From: Pseudomonadota bacterium
GTDB lineage: Bacteria; Desulfobacterota; Desulfobacteria; Desulfobacterales; RPRI01
NCBI GenBank assembly: GCA_018819005.1
Contig: JAHJQU010000209.1
Coordinates: forward strand, 1-5,408
Direction of reading: 5' to 3'
DNA length: 5,408 nt
A model generated the notes under the pieces. The model ran no database searches. It was not told the origin of the DNA and worked only from the letters and a program-made list of their open reading frames with translations. Shown piece after piece: positions 1 through 5,248 of this stretch. The translations under genes were made by a program, and so were the position numbers. How positions within the stretch are numbered: the stretch's first letter is position 1; the number at the start of each line of letters is the position of its first letter.

Positions 1-1
1 A

Positions 2-1171
2 TCAACTATCCGGAAGGGTAAACTGCGGTTCACCCAGCAGAAACTTTCCCTTTGAAATCCATTCCTTTAAAATATTGGCAATCTCTGCGGCCTTGACATG
101 GCTCGAAAGAGGAACCGTCGGCACTTTTTCTCCCTTGATATTGATAAACCCGCTTTTTAACTCGGCATAACTAACCTGGCCATAACTCTTTGAAATTCCA
201 TTAGGATAATCATTTCCATAGTCAACAATCTGGGTAAATATTTCTTCATCCGATATCCCTGTATATGCTGCCATCTCTTCGTTCAATACAGGGATAGGGA
301 TACCAAGCCCCACGTTCAGGGAGCAGCCATATCCCTGGAGACCAACGCCAACCAGCCAGTTTGGGCTCATGTTTTTCAAATCTCCCATCACCCACATCGT
401 CCCCGCAGGAGTTATTGGAAGCCCCTTTTCGTTTCTTTTTGCAGAAGGTTTATGCTGAGTCCCGCTCCAGGTTACATAACCTGTTCCGCCTCCAAGAAAT
501 ATTCTGGTTCCAATTCCTATTGTTTTATAATAAGGGTCATTAAATAGGGGACTTAGTTCGCCCGCCGAACAATAATTTGCATTTCCTGCTCTGGGCTTCA
601 AAGCCCCCATGTAAGTATAGATTATTTTATTTGTAAGATTGATAGCGCAGTTATAATTCTGATACCCGTTTCTTGGATTACAAAGGACGGCATTTGGAAG
701 GGTGGCAAGGGTAATCTCTTTTTCTACCAGGCGGTTCGGATAACATGATGTGCCATATGCAGTGGCTCTCAGATATACTTTTTTCCCGGCAACCAGATCC
801 TGTATCACATGCCCCCCTCCATAGCTGAATTCGCCGGGATATACTTTATTGAGAGGATCATCTTCGCAAGGTTCCGTAGCTCCTATATAACAGTCTACGG
901 CCGCTATTCCGGCGTAAGCAGGTACATTGTTAAGCCAAACCTTCGACGCTTTTATTGTTGGAACCGAATGTCCGAAATTTATAAAAGCCCCTGAAGAACA
1001 CATGGGCGCAAAAGTTCCGGTAGTAACTACATCTATTTGCTTTGCAGCCCGAACAGGCCCATTCTTCTGTACTATATCAATCATCTCTCCGGCCGTAACT
1101 ACCACAACTTTTCCGGATTTGATTTTCTCGTTGATCTCTTTGTAAGTCTTCCTTACCTTGTACTCTTTCAT
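2..1171 (-). CDS. DUF39/COG1900 homocysteine biosynthesis protein (probable L-aspartate semialdehyde sulfurtransferase)
   Basis: This is a complete 389-residue protein with an ATG start, a TGA stop at the window edge, and an AGGAG ribosome site 6 nt before the ATG. I recognise the HcyBio/DUF39 family from its overall sequence: the MCSSGAFINFGHS stretch (about 57-69), TAYGTSCYPNR (137-147), an NPRNGYQNY motif (165-173) and the glycine-rich GGGTGYVTWSGTQH block (227-240). Family members, studied in Methanosarcina, make homocysteine directly from L-aspartate semialdehyde with sulfide-derived sulfur, bypassing O-acetyl/succinyl-homoserine. Two conserved cysteines are thought to carry the sulfur; Cys58 and Cys143 are the likely equivalents here. 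The protein is soluble, with no signal peptide or membrane segment. It ends after the DUF39 domain, without the C-terminal CBS domains of the archaeal form. Its usual partner, a small NIL-domain ferredoxin, would lie past base 1 if present. Family assignment is firm; the exact reaction is by homology. Confidence 0.92.
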   Translation of the reverse strand: MKEYKVRKTYKEINEKIKSGKVVVVTAGEMIDIVQKNGPVRAAKQIDVVTTGTFAPMCSSGAFINFGHSVPTIKASKVWLNNVPAYAGIAAVDCYIGATEPCEDDPLNKVYPGEFSYGGGHVIQDLVAGKKVYLRATAYGTSCYPNRLVEKEITLATLPNAVLCNPRNGYQNYNCAINLTNKIIYTYMGALKPRAGNANYCSAGELSPLFNDPYYKTIGIGTRIFLGGGTGYVTWSGTQHKPSAKRNEKGLPITPAGTMWVMGDLKNMSPNWLVGVGLQGYGCSLNVGLGIPIPVLNEEMAAYTGISDEEIFTQIVDYGNDYPNGISKSYGQVSYAELKSGFINIKGEKVPTVPLSSHVKAAEIANILKEWISKGKFLLGEPQFTLPDS

Positions 1172-1177
1172 CTCAAT

Positions 1178-1182
1178 CTCCT
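1178..1182 (-). promoter_or_regulatory. Shine-Dalgarno site of the DUF39 gene
   Basis: Read on the minus strand, AGGAG stands 6 nt before the ATG at 1171. This is the best-placed ribosome site on the minus strand and fixes the DUF39 start. I found no convincing -35/-10 pair in the roughly 50 bp between it and the palindrome at 1221. Confidence 0.8.
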
Positions 1183-1220
1183 AGTTCATGTCCATCTGAA
1201 ACAAATTTTGGACAACAGTG

Positions 1221-1364
1221 AGTTTCCAATTTGGAAATAGGCAATTTTGGGCAAGCTCAAGGAAATCAAGGGATTGCGCGGAGATATACGTGATGTATGT
1301 CGCACAAGAAATCCCGCAGATTGACGTCGAGATCGCACAAAAGGGCCATTTCCGGATAGAAACT
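1221..1364. repeat. 144-bp long imperfect palindrome (MITE/REP-like element) between peptidase and DUF39 gene
   Basis: Two arms of about 69 bp pair in order around a GTGAT centre (1290-1294). Matching blocks are AGTTTC (1221-1226) with GAAACT (1359-1364), GGAAAT (1233-1238) with ATTTCC (1348-1353), GGC (1240-1242) with GCC (1345-1347), TTTTG (1245-1249) with CAAAA (1338-1342), CTC (1256-1258) with GAG (1329-1331), GGGATT (1270-1275) with AATCCC (1310-1315), and GATATAC (1283-1289) with GTATGTC (1295-1301, one G-T wobble). The paired coordinates always sum to 2584-2587, so the symmetry is collinear, not scattered. The right end overlaps the peptidase stop codon (1363-1365). It encodes no protein and has no U-tract, so it is not a standard intrinsic terminator. 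No clear target duplication is visible. It is most likely a dispersed non-autonomous palindromic repeat; copy number cannot be judged from one copy. Confidence 0.75.
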
Positions 1365-2760
1365 AGTTCGACCCGGATTTAACAGCCTGTATCTTTCCAG
1401 TAATGTTATTTTTTATCCAGGAAGCATCCCACCATTCCAGAGGATTTACAAATATATTATTTACAAGCATGCTGAAATGGAGATGGTCTCCAGCGGCAAG
1501 ACCCGTACTTCCTGAATGGCCGACAACACCACTCTTTTCGATAATATCCCCTTCCTTGACATCAAAGCTGTTCAAGTGTGAATATGCGCTGAAAAGACCG
1601 AATCCATGATCAACAAGAACTGTTTTCCCGTATATTCCTAAATCTCCTGCAAAAACAATCTTCCCCCTGTTTGCGGCAGGGACAGGTGCATTGGCAACGG
1701 AAGCAAGGTCTATGCCTAGATGAACCTGACTGTCTATGTGTTTCCCCTGATAATTATAATCCCTGTGGTCGGCAAAACCGGCCATCTTCTTTGCATTCGG
1801 GAAGCTTATAAATACCCCATCCCAAAGCAGAGTCTTCTCCGTATTCTTCACAAGATCTGTTATCTTCTTATAATTTTCAGCGCGGAGATCTCTGTTTACC
1901 TTGAGGAACTTATCTGAAAGAGATGTTTTTGAATCCTGTAAGATTTCCGCATCAAATTCAGGCATTTTTGAGTTAAGAAATTCGTCTGAAATGTTGATCG
2001 AATCTTTTTTGAATATCTGCGCCTTTATGAACACTTTAAATCCTCTCCTGGTACTGTTGCCGGCATCATCAACTGCTTCGACAAAAACCTCTGTACCGGG
2101 ACCCTTGTCATGCTCAAGGGCAAAAAAGGACATATAAATATTTTTATCATTAAAAAAACCATTATAGCCAGCGAAAAAATTTCCGCCGGCATAAACTCCG
2201 TTATTTTCACACGGCTCTGACAAACTGTATATAACAATACCTGAACCGCCCTGATTAAGATTCTGTATCCCGCTTAAAACGCTTACGTCAGGCCGTTTTG
2301 TATCAATTACAATTTCCTTTTCGACTGTGGTTATGTTGCCGTTCCACCATCTCTGCCAGGAATAATCCCATGCGACCATGCGCAGAACTGCCTTCCCGTC
2401 CGCAAGCCCAAGTTTTTTCGGCTCAAGGGAAAGTCTGATATTATCCTGGTTTACCTTTCCGCCGCCAAGAAAACCCCCGGACGGATATTCCTTGTCAACA
2501 AGAACACTCTCTTTTCCATCTTTTACTATTGCTATCAAGATCTTGCGCAATCCTCTTTTTTCATCTGAAACCGAAATCAATATGTTTTTAGAAGGGCCAA
2601 TCGCCATTGACAGGGCCGGCATTTCAGCCTTTATAGAAGGATTCTCATTCTCAAGGCATACAAATAAAATCCATACGGAAGACAGAACAACCAGGCCGGC
2701 CAGAAATATCAACAGAGCTCTTGAACTGAATATATTACTTTTCAATGTGTTATAATCCAC
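1363..2760 (-). CDS. Membrane-anchored M23 family (LytM-type) zinc metallopeptidase
   Basis: A 465-residue protein. Residues 1-13 are polar and a hydrophobic segment at about 14-36 (SRALLIFLAGLVVLSSVWIL) forms a signal anchor, placing the rest in the periplasm. Residues about 45-250 look like beta-rich, Ig-like domains, and about 255-310 is a charged, probably helical linker. The C-terminal part (about 340-445) is a peptidase M23 domain with the full active site: HLGID supplies zinc ligands His347 and Asp351, His395 lies in SAYSH, and DHLHF gives His426 (catalytic) and His428 (zinc). An intact set suggests a working endopeptidase on peptidoglycan cross-bridges, not a degenerate EnvC/NlpD-type activator; the substrate is inferred. 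It starts with GTG at 2760, but an AAGGTGG on the minus strand (2763-2757) overlaps that codon and lies 11 nt before an in-frame TTG (2745-2743, codon 6), so a 460-residue form is possible. The stop lies at the edge of a palindromic repeat. It is divergent from kdsA. Confidence 0.9.
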   Translation of the reverse strand: MDYNTLKSNIFSSRALLIFLAGLVVLSSVWILFVCLENENPSIKAEMPALSMAIGPSKNILISVSDEKRGLRKILIAIVKDGKESVLVDKEYPSGGFLGGGKVNQDNIRLSLEPKKLGLADGKAVLRMVAWDYSWQRWWNGNITTVEKEIVIDTKRPDVSVLSGIQNLNQGGSGIVIYSLSEPCENNGVYAGGNFFAGYNGFFNDKNIYMSFFALEHDKGPGTEVFVEAVDDAGNSTRRGFKVFIKAQIFKKDSINISDEFLNSKMPEFDAEILQDSKTSLSDKFLKVNRDLRAENYKKITDLVKNTEKTLLWDGVFISFPNAKKMAGFADHRDYNYQGKHIDSQVHLGIDLASVANAPVPAANRGKIVFAGDLGIYGKTVLVDHGFGLFSAYSHLNSFDVKEGDIIEKSGVVGHSGSTGLAAGDHLHFSMLVNNIFVNPLEWWDASWIKNNITGKIQAVKSGSN

Positions 2761-2763
2761 CTT
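2757..2763 (-). promoter_or_regulatory. Shine-Dalgarno-like AAGGTGG overlapping the peptidase GTG start
   Basis: On the minus strand AAGGTGG includes the annotated GTG codon itself, so it cannot serve that GTG at normal spacing. It could serve the TTG at 2745-2743, 11 nt downstream. Before the GTG itself there is only a weak purine run (AAGAAAG). The true start is therefore GTG-2760 or TTG-2745; both keep the membrane anchor intact. Confidence 0.4.
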
Positions 2764-2770
2764 TCTTGCA

Positions 2771-2870
2771 GGTTATATATTGTGATAAATACTTTACGGT
2801 TTCATAAATAAACCGGCCTTTCCTCTTCCTGTCAGGCCGTAAAGCATTAACAGTTAACCGGAATATAATC
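2771..2870. repeat. Nested dyad symmetry in the divergent peptidase/kdsA intergenic region
   Basis: The core is a perfect 8-bp inverted repeat, CTTTACGG (2792-2799) with CCGTAAAG (2837-2844). Inside it are two smaller alternatives that use overlapping bases: CGGTTT (2797-2802) with AAACCG (2810-2815), and CGGCCT (2814-2819) with AGGCCG (2834-2839). An outer GGTTATAT (2771-2778) pairs with ATATAATC (2863-2870) with one wobble. A small TTAAC-A-GTTAA palindrome (2847-2857) follows the core. There is no T-run after the stems. It could be a regulator site, a folded leader or a decayed palindromic repeat. The core repeat is clear; its role is unknown. Confidence 0.5.
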
Positions 2871-2888
2871 AAGGCTCTTTTTCGTTTC

Positions 2889-2917
2889 TTGACTTTTGAA
2901 CCTCTAACCGATAGATA
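2889..2917 (+). promoter_or_regulatory. Possible sigma-70-type promoter for kdsA
   Basis: TTGACT (2889-2894) matches five of six -35 consensus bases and is followed, after 17 bp, by TAGATA (2912-2917), a weak -10 box. It points toward kdsA and would leave a leader of about 110 nt that includes the stem-loop at 2978-2999. The -35 match and spacing are good; the -10 is poor, so this is tentative. Confidence 0.35.
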
Positions 2918-2977
2918 TCCGAATATACAGAATTACAAAATGTGTAAATTTAATTTGAACCGAAATAGCGAGCGCAA

Positions 2978-2999
2978 TCCCCGTAGCTTACTGCGGGGA
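2978..2999 (+). other. Stem-loop in the kdsA 5' leader
   Basis: TCCCCGTAG (2978-2986) pairs with CTGCGGGGA (2991-2999) across a CTTA tetraloop, giving nine pairs with one T-G wobble. It ends 35 nt before the kdsA ATG. No T-run follows, so it is not an intrinsic terminator. It may be an RNA-stabilising or translational element, or one copy of a short palindromic repeat; the sequence does not decide. Confidence 0.55.
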
Positions 3000-3034
3000 G
3001 CTTCAAATATTCATTATATTGATTCGGAATAATC

Positions 3035-3853
3035 ATGATAAAAACAATAAAAATCAATAATATATCTGTTGGTGGCGGGTCTCCCTTGCTCATAATAGCA
3101 GGCCCTTGTGTCATAGAAGACAAAGAGACCACAATTTATATCGCCCGTTACCTGAAGGAGCTTGCGCAGAAACTGGATGTTCCTTTAATTTTCAAGGCTT
3201 CATATGATAAGGCAAACAGAACTTCTATCAATTCTTTCAGGGGCCCGGGAATTATCAACGGGCTCCGTATTCTGGAGCAGATAAAAAGCGAGCTTGGGCT
3301 TCCAATCCTGTCGGATGTTCATTCAATAAATGAAATCGAAGATGCCGCCGGTATTTTAGATATAATTCAGATCCCCGCATTTCTTTCCAGACAGACAGAT
3401 TTCATACTGGAAATTGCAAGAACAGGAAAGCCTGTTAACATAAAAAAAGGGCAGTTTCTTGCACCCTGGGACATCAGAAATGTTGTTGAAAAGATTACAT
3501 CAACCGGCAATAATAATATCCTTATAACTGAACGCGGCACAATGTACGGATATAATAATCTCGTGGTTGATTTTCGGGGCATTCAGATAATGCAGGAGAC
3601 CGGATATCCTGTTATCTTTGATGCAACGCACAGCATACAGCTTCCGGGTGGCGGAGGAAACAGTTCCGGAGGAGACCGCAAATTTGCTCCGGCACTTGCT
3701 ATGGCTGCTGTTGCAGCGGGAGCAGACGGCATATTCATGGAGGTTCATCCGGACCCTGACAGGGCGCTTTGTGACGGGCCAAACTCTCTCCGGCTTGACA
3801 GCTTGAATGACCTGATTTTAAAGCTGAAGGCCATCAGGGAGGCTATATCTTAA
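3035..3853 (+). CDS. kdsA: 3-deoxy-D-manno-octulosonate 8-phosphate synthase (Kdo-8-P synthase)
   Basis: This 272-residue protein is full length for the family. It condenses phosphoenolpyruvate with D-arabinose 5-phosphate to Kdo-8-phosphate in the cytoplasm, the first committed step to the LPS inner-core sugar. Visible signatures are IAGPCVIE (21-28), FKASYDKANRTS (53-64) with the substrate-binding KANR, the RGTMYGY stretch (167-173), FDATHS (195-200), FMEVHPDP (234-241) and LCDGPN (245-250). Cys25, His199, Glu236 and Asp247 match the four metal ligands of the metal-dependent class (Aquifex type); the metal-independent E. coli enzyme has Asn at the cysteine position. The ATG has only a weak GGA (3026-3028) before it, 6 nt away. 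kdsC follows after 112 bp. No kdsD/kpsF (arabinose-5-phosphate isomerase) gene lies between them, so that substrate must come from a gene elsewhere. Identification is very secure; the metal class follows from the residues seen. Confidence 0.97.
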   Translation: MIKTIKINNISVGGGSPLLIIAGPCVIEDKETTIYIARYLKELAQKLDVPLIFKASYDKANRTSINSFRGPGIINGLRILEQIKSELGLPILSDVHSINEIEDAAGILDIIQIPAFLSRQTDFILEIARTGKPVNIKKGQFLAPWDIRNVVEKITSTGNNNILITERGTMYGYNNLVVDFRGIQIMQETGYPVIFDATHSIQLPGGGGNSSGGDRKFAPALAMAAVAAGADGIFMEVHPDPDRALCDGPNSLRLDSLNDLILKLKAIREAIS

Positions 3854-3906
3854 TCGCAACCAATATCTGAATTTTGGTTCTGATAATTAACTGCGATGTT
3901 CTTTTT
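3853..3906 (+). terminator. Weak terminator-like dyad after kdsA
   Basis: ATCGCA (3853-3858) pairs with TGCGAT (3892-3897), enclosing a smaller ACCAA/TTGGT hairpin (3859-3863 with 3874-3878). A five-T run (3902-3906) follows four bases later. The stem is short, its loop is large and the T-run is offset, so it is at best an attenuator that lets kdsC be read through. It may be chance. Confidence 0.25.
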
Positions 3907-3955
3907 CCCAGGAACCTGTGAATTGAATTTATTTATAACAGCAGACAGTTACAAC

Positions 3956-3961
3956 AAGGTG
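3956..3961 (+). promoter_or_regulatory. Shine-Dalgarno site of kdsC (supports TTG start)
   Basis: AAGGTG lies 4 nt before the TTG at 3966. A rival AAGGA (4001-4005) stands 8 nt before a second in-frame TTG at 4014, but starting there would leave only four residues before the catalytic Asp21 and remove most of the segment leading into the first beta-strand. The upstream TTG is therefore preferred. Confidence 0.5.
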
Positions 3962-3965
3962 TATA

Positions 3966-4496
3966 TTGATCTATAAAATTTCTGATACGGAAAACAGGTT
4001 AAGGAATATAAAATTGTTACTCCTTGATGTTGATGGTGTGATGACCGACGGGAGCATTATATATAATGACAGCGGTGAAGAAATCAAAGTTTTTTGCGTA
4101 AGGGACGGACTTGGTATCAGAATGCTCATGGAATCCGGAATCAATGTCGGGATTGTGACAGGAAGAAGTTCAGATTCTTTATATCACAGGTGCAAAAATC
4201 TGCACATTCAGCTCATATTCGACGGCATATCAGACAAAGCAGCAGCTCTTGATAAAATAACAGAAAAAACAGGTGTAAAAGATCATGAGATCGCCTATAT
4301 CGGCGATGATCTTCCCGACATTTCCATTATGAGAAAAGTTGGTATTCCAATTGCTGTGGCCGATGCCGATGAAAATGTAATTGAGGTTGCCCATATTGTA
4401 ACATCGGCAAAGGGTGGAGCAGGCGCAATTCGTGAAGTGTGTGAAGCCATAATCAAAGCGCAGGATAAATGGGAAGCTGTTATTAAACGATTATAA
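3966..4496 (+). CDS. kdsC: 3-deoxy-D-manno-octulosonate 8-phosphate phosphatase (KdsC, HAD superfamily)
   Basis: A 176-residue HAD phosphatase, a little shorter than the 188-residue E. coli enzyme. It hydrolyses Kdo-8-phosphate, the KdsA product, to Kdo and phosphate in the cytoplasm. Motif I is LLLLDVDGVMTDGS (17-30) with nucleophile Asp21 and acid/base Asp23; motif II is VTGRSS with Thr65; motif III is Lys91 in SDKAAAL; motif IV is IGDDLPD (112-118) with the Mg-binding aspartates. The C-terminal KGGAGAIREVCE (149-160) is typical of KdsC and separates it from other small HAD enzymes. Like the family, it has no large cap domain, so it is expected to work as a tetramer. Translation starts at TTG 3966, since no ATG or GTG gives a suitable N-terminus. 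The TAA stop falls in one copy of a 7-bp direct repeat that flanks the palindromic element downstream. Confidence 0.95.
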   Translation: MIYKISDTENRLRNIKLLLLDVDGVMTDGSIIYNDSGEEIKVFCVRDGLGIRMLMESGINVGIVTGRSSDSLYHRCKNLHIQLIFDGISDKAAALDKITEKTGVKDHEIAYIGDDLPDISIMRKVGIPIAVADADENVIEVAHIVTSAKGGAGAIREVCEAIIKAQDKWEAVIKRL

Positions 4497-4500
4497 TACT

Positions 4501-4650
4501 TTCGTAAAAAGTCGAAATTAAGACGGCAAAGTAATCCGCCTGAGGCGGACATTATGCAAGGCGCACAAATCTTGAGGAATGAAGCGTACATTCTGGTACG
4601 CTGCAATGACGAAAGATGAAGTGCAACACAGCAGAATGACTTTTTACGAA
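4501..4650. repeat. About 150-bp palindromic repeat (MITE-like) between kdsC and lptC
   Basis: The ends are a perfect 13-bp inverted repeat, TTCGTAAAAAGTC (4501-4513) with GACTTTTTACGAA (4638-4650). The centre is another perfect inverted repeat, AGCGTAC (4583-4589) with GTACGCT (4596-4602), around a 6-nt loop. Between them the arms pair patchily, for example ATCTT (4569-4573) with AAGAT (4613-4617) and GCAC (4563-4566) with GTGC (4621-4624), in collinear order. The left arm is about 35 nt longer and holds an extra small palindrome. ATTATAA occurs on both sides (4490-4496 and 4658-4664), a candidate 7-bp target duplication, which would make the mobile unit about 4497-4657. It has no coding capacity. 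From general familiarity, palindromes with these ends are common between genes in Desulfobacterales-like genomes; I cannot confirm that here. Confidence 0.8.
4535..4549. repeat. Small GC-rich palindrome nested in the left arm of the kdsC-lptC repeat
   Basis: TCCGCCT (4535-4541) and AGGCGGA (4543-4549) form a perfect inverted repeat around a single G, bordered by TAAT-like and ATTA-like bases (4532-4535 and 4551-4554). It has no partner in the right arm of the larger element, so it looks like a separate short repeat inserted into it. Confidence 0.55.
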
Positions 4651-4665
4651 GCCGTCAATTATAAC
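4636..4665 (+). promoter_or_regulatory. Possible promoter for lptC at the right end of the repeat
   Basis: ATGACT (4636-4641) overlaps the right terminus of the palindromic element, and TATAAC (4660-4665) follows after 18 bp just outside it. The -10 matches five of six consensus bases and the -35 four of six. Transcription would begin about 10 nt before the lptC ATG, fitting the lack of a ribosome site there. Local DNA is AT-rich, so chance matches are likely. Confidence 0.25.
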
Positions 4666-4681
4666 ATGCGTATATAAAAAT

Positions 4682-5248
4682 ATGGCAAACAGAAATATTA
4701 AAATTGGATTGATATCGGTTATTGTTGTCACAATCTCTCTTACTGTTGCTGTGTTCATCGGATACCGGTATGTTTCAAAAAATCCCGAAAAGCTTATCCC
4801 CGTTGTTGCTGACGGATCAAGCATAACAATTGAAAAAATACATCAGACTTCGACCAAAAATGGAGTTGTTGAATGGAATCTTGATGCAAGTTCCGCCACT
4901 TACAGCGCCGACAACAAAGAGGCTTTTTTCAAGGATTTGTCTGTGACTTTTTTCACAAAAGATAATCAGAAAATTTTACTTACCGCCGATAACGGAATTT
5001 TAAAAACCGAATCAAACGACATAGAAATATCCGGCAGCATAATAATAAAGAATGATGAGTATCTGCTGAAAACTGAAAAAATCAATTATGAACATGATAA
5101 ACGCATTATTTCTTCAAGGGTTCCTGTAGAAATTTCCGGCAACTCCCTGAACCTTGTTGCCAGTTCCATGACTATAGATCTTAACACAAACAAAGCCGAG
5201 TTGAGCGGTAAAGTGGAAGGAATAATCGGTGATAAAATTTCATTTTAA
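4682..5248 (+). CDS. lptC: LPS export ABC transporter periplasmic protein LptC
   Basis: A 188-residue protein, close to the family's usual length of about 190. Residues 1-7 are polar with basic residues (Arg4, Lys7), and one hydrophobic segment at about 8-28 anchors it in the inner membrane with the rest in the periplasm. The body is a run of short alternating beta-strands as in the LptC/LptA jellyroll fold. The NGVVEWNLDASSATYSADN stretch (60-78) and the later repeats of strand and turn (about 100-185) resemble LptC. It takes LPS from the LptBFG transporter and passes it to LptA. No Shine-Dalgarno site precedes the ATG, and in-frame codons upstream reach a TGA at 4637 without an ATG/GTG/TTG, so the start stands. 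It overlaps lptA by 20 bp. The family is weakly conserved in sequence, so the call also rests on topology, size and context. Confidence 0.9.
   Translation: MANRNIKIGLISVIVVTISLTVAVFIGYRYVSKNPEKLIPVVADGSSITIEKIHQTSTKNGVVEWNLDASSATYSADNKEAFFKDLSVTFFTKDNQKILLTADNGILKTESNDIEISGSIIIKNDEYLLKTEKINYEHDKRIISSRVPVEISGNSLNLVASSMTIDLNTNKAELSGKVEGIIGDKISF
5217..5221 (+). promoter_or_regulatory. Shine-Dalgarno site of lptA
   Basis: AAGGA, inside the end of lptC, stands 7 nt before the GTG at 5229. It is the strongest ribosome site on the plus strand of this window and is what selects the GTG as the lptA start. Confidence 0.7.

Noticed and set aside
1223..1237. Perfect TTTCCAA-T-TTGGAAA palindrome as a repressor operator for the DUF39 gene
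   Set aside because: It sits within the left end of the 144-bp element, whose arm pairing explains these bases. There is no independent evidence for a regulator site.
1202..1254. Imperfect 14-bp direct repeat, CAAATTTTGGACAA (1202-1215) and GCAATTTTGGGCAA (1241-1254)
   Set aside because: Eleven of 14 positions match, but the right copy is part of the palindrome arm and both are AT-rich. Two copies are too few to call operators or a target duplication.
2378..2755. 125-codon open frame on the plus strand, antisense to the peptidase gene
   Set aside because: It lies entirely opposite the peptidase N-terminus, which has a clear membrane anchor and coherent protein sequence. The antisense translation shows no recognisable motif, so it is a coding shadow.
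2761..3034. Searched the divergent gap for a tRNA, small RNA, CRISPR or small gene
   Set aside because: No cloverleaf, no regularly spaced repeats, and no open frame with a ribosome site. Only the dyads, the possible kdsA promoter and the leader stem-loop could be supported.
4295..4606. 103-codon minus-strand open frame running from the repeat into kdsC
   Set aside because: It is antisense to conserved KdsC motif IV and the C-terminus and starts within the palindromic repeat. There is no family resemblance or ribosome site to support it.
4666..4677. Tiny ATG-CGT-ATA-TAA frame just before lptC as a leader peptide
   Set aside because: Three codons with no ribosome site in an AT-rich stretch; expected by chance.
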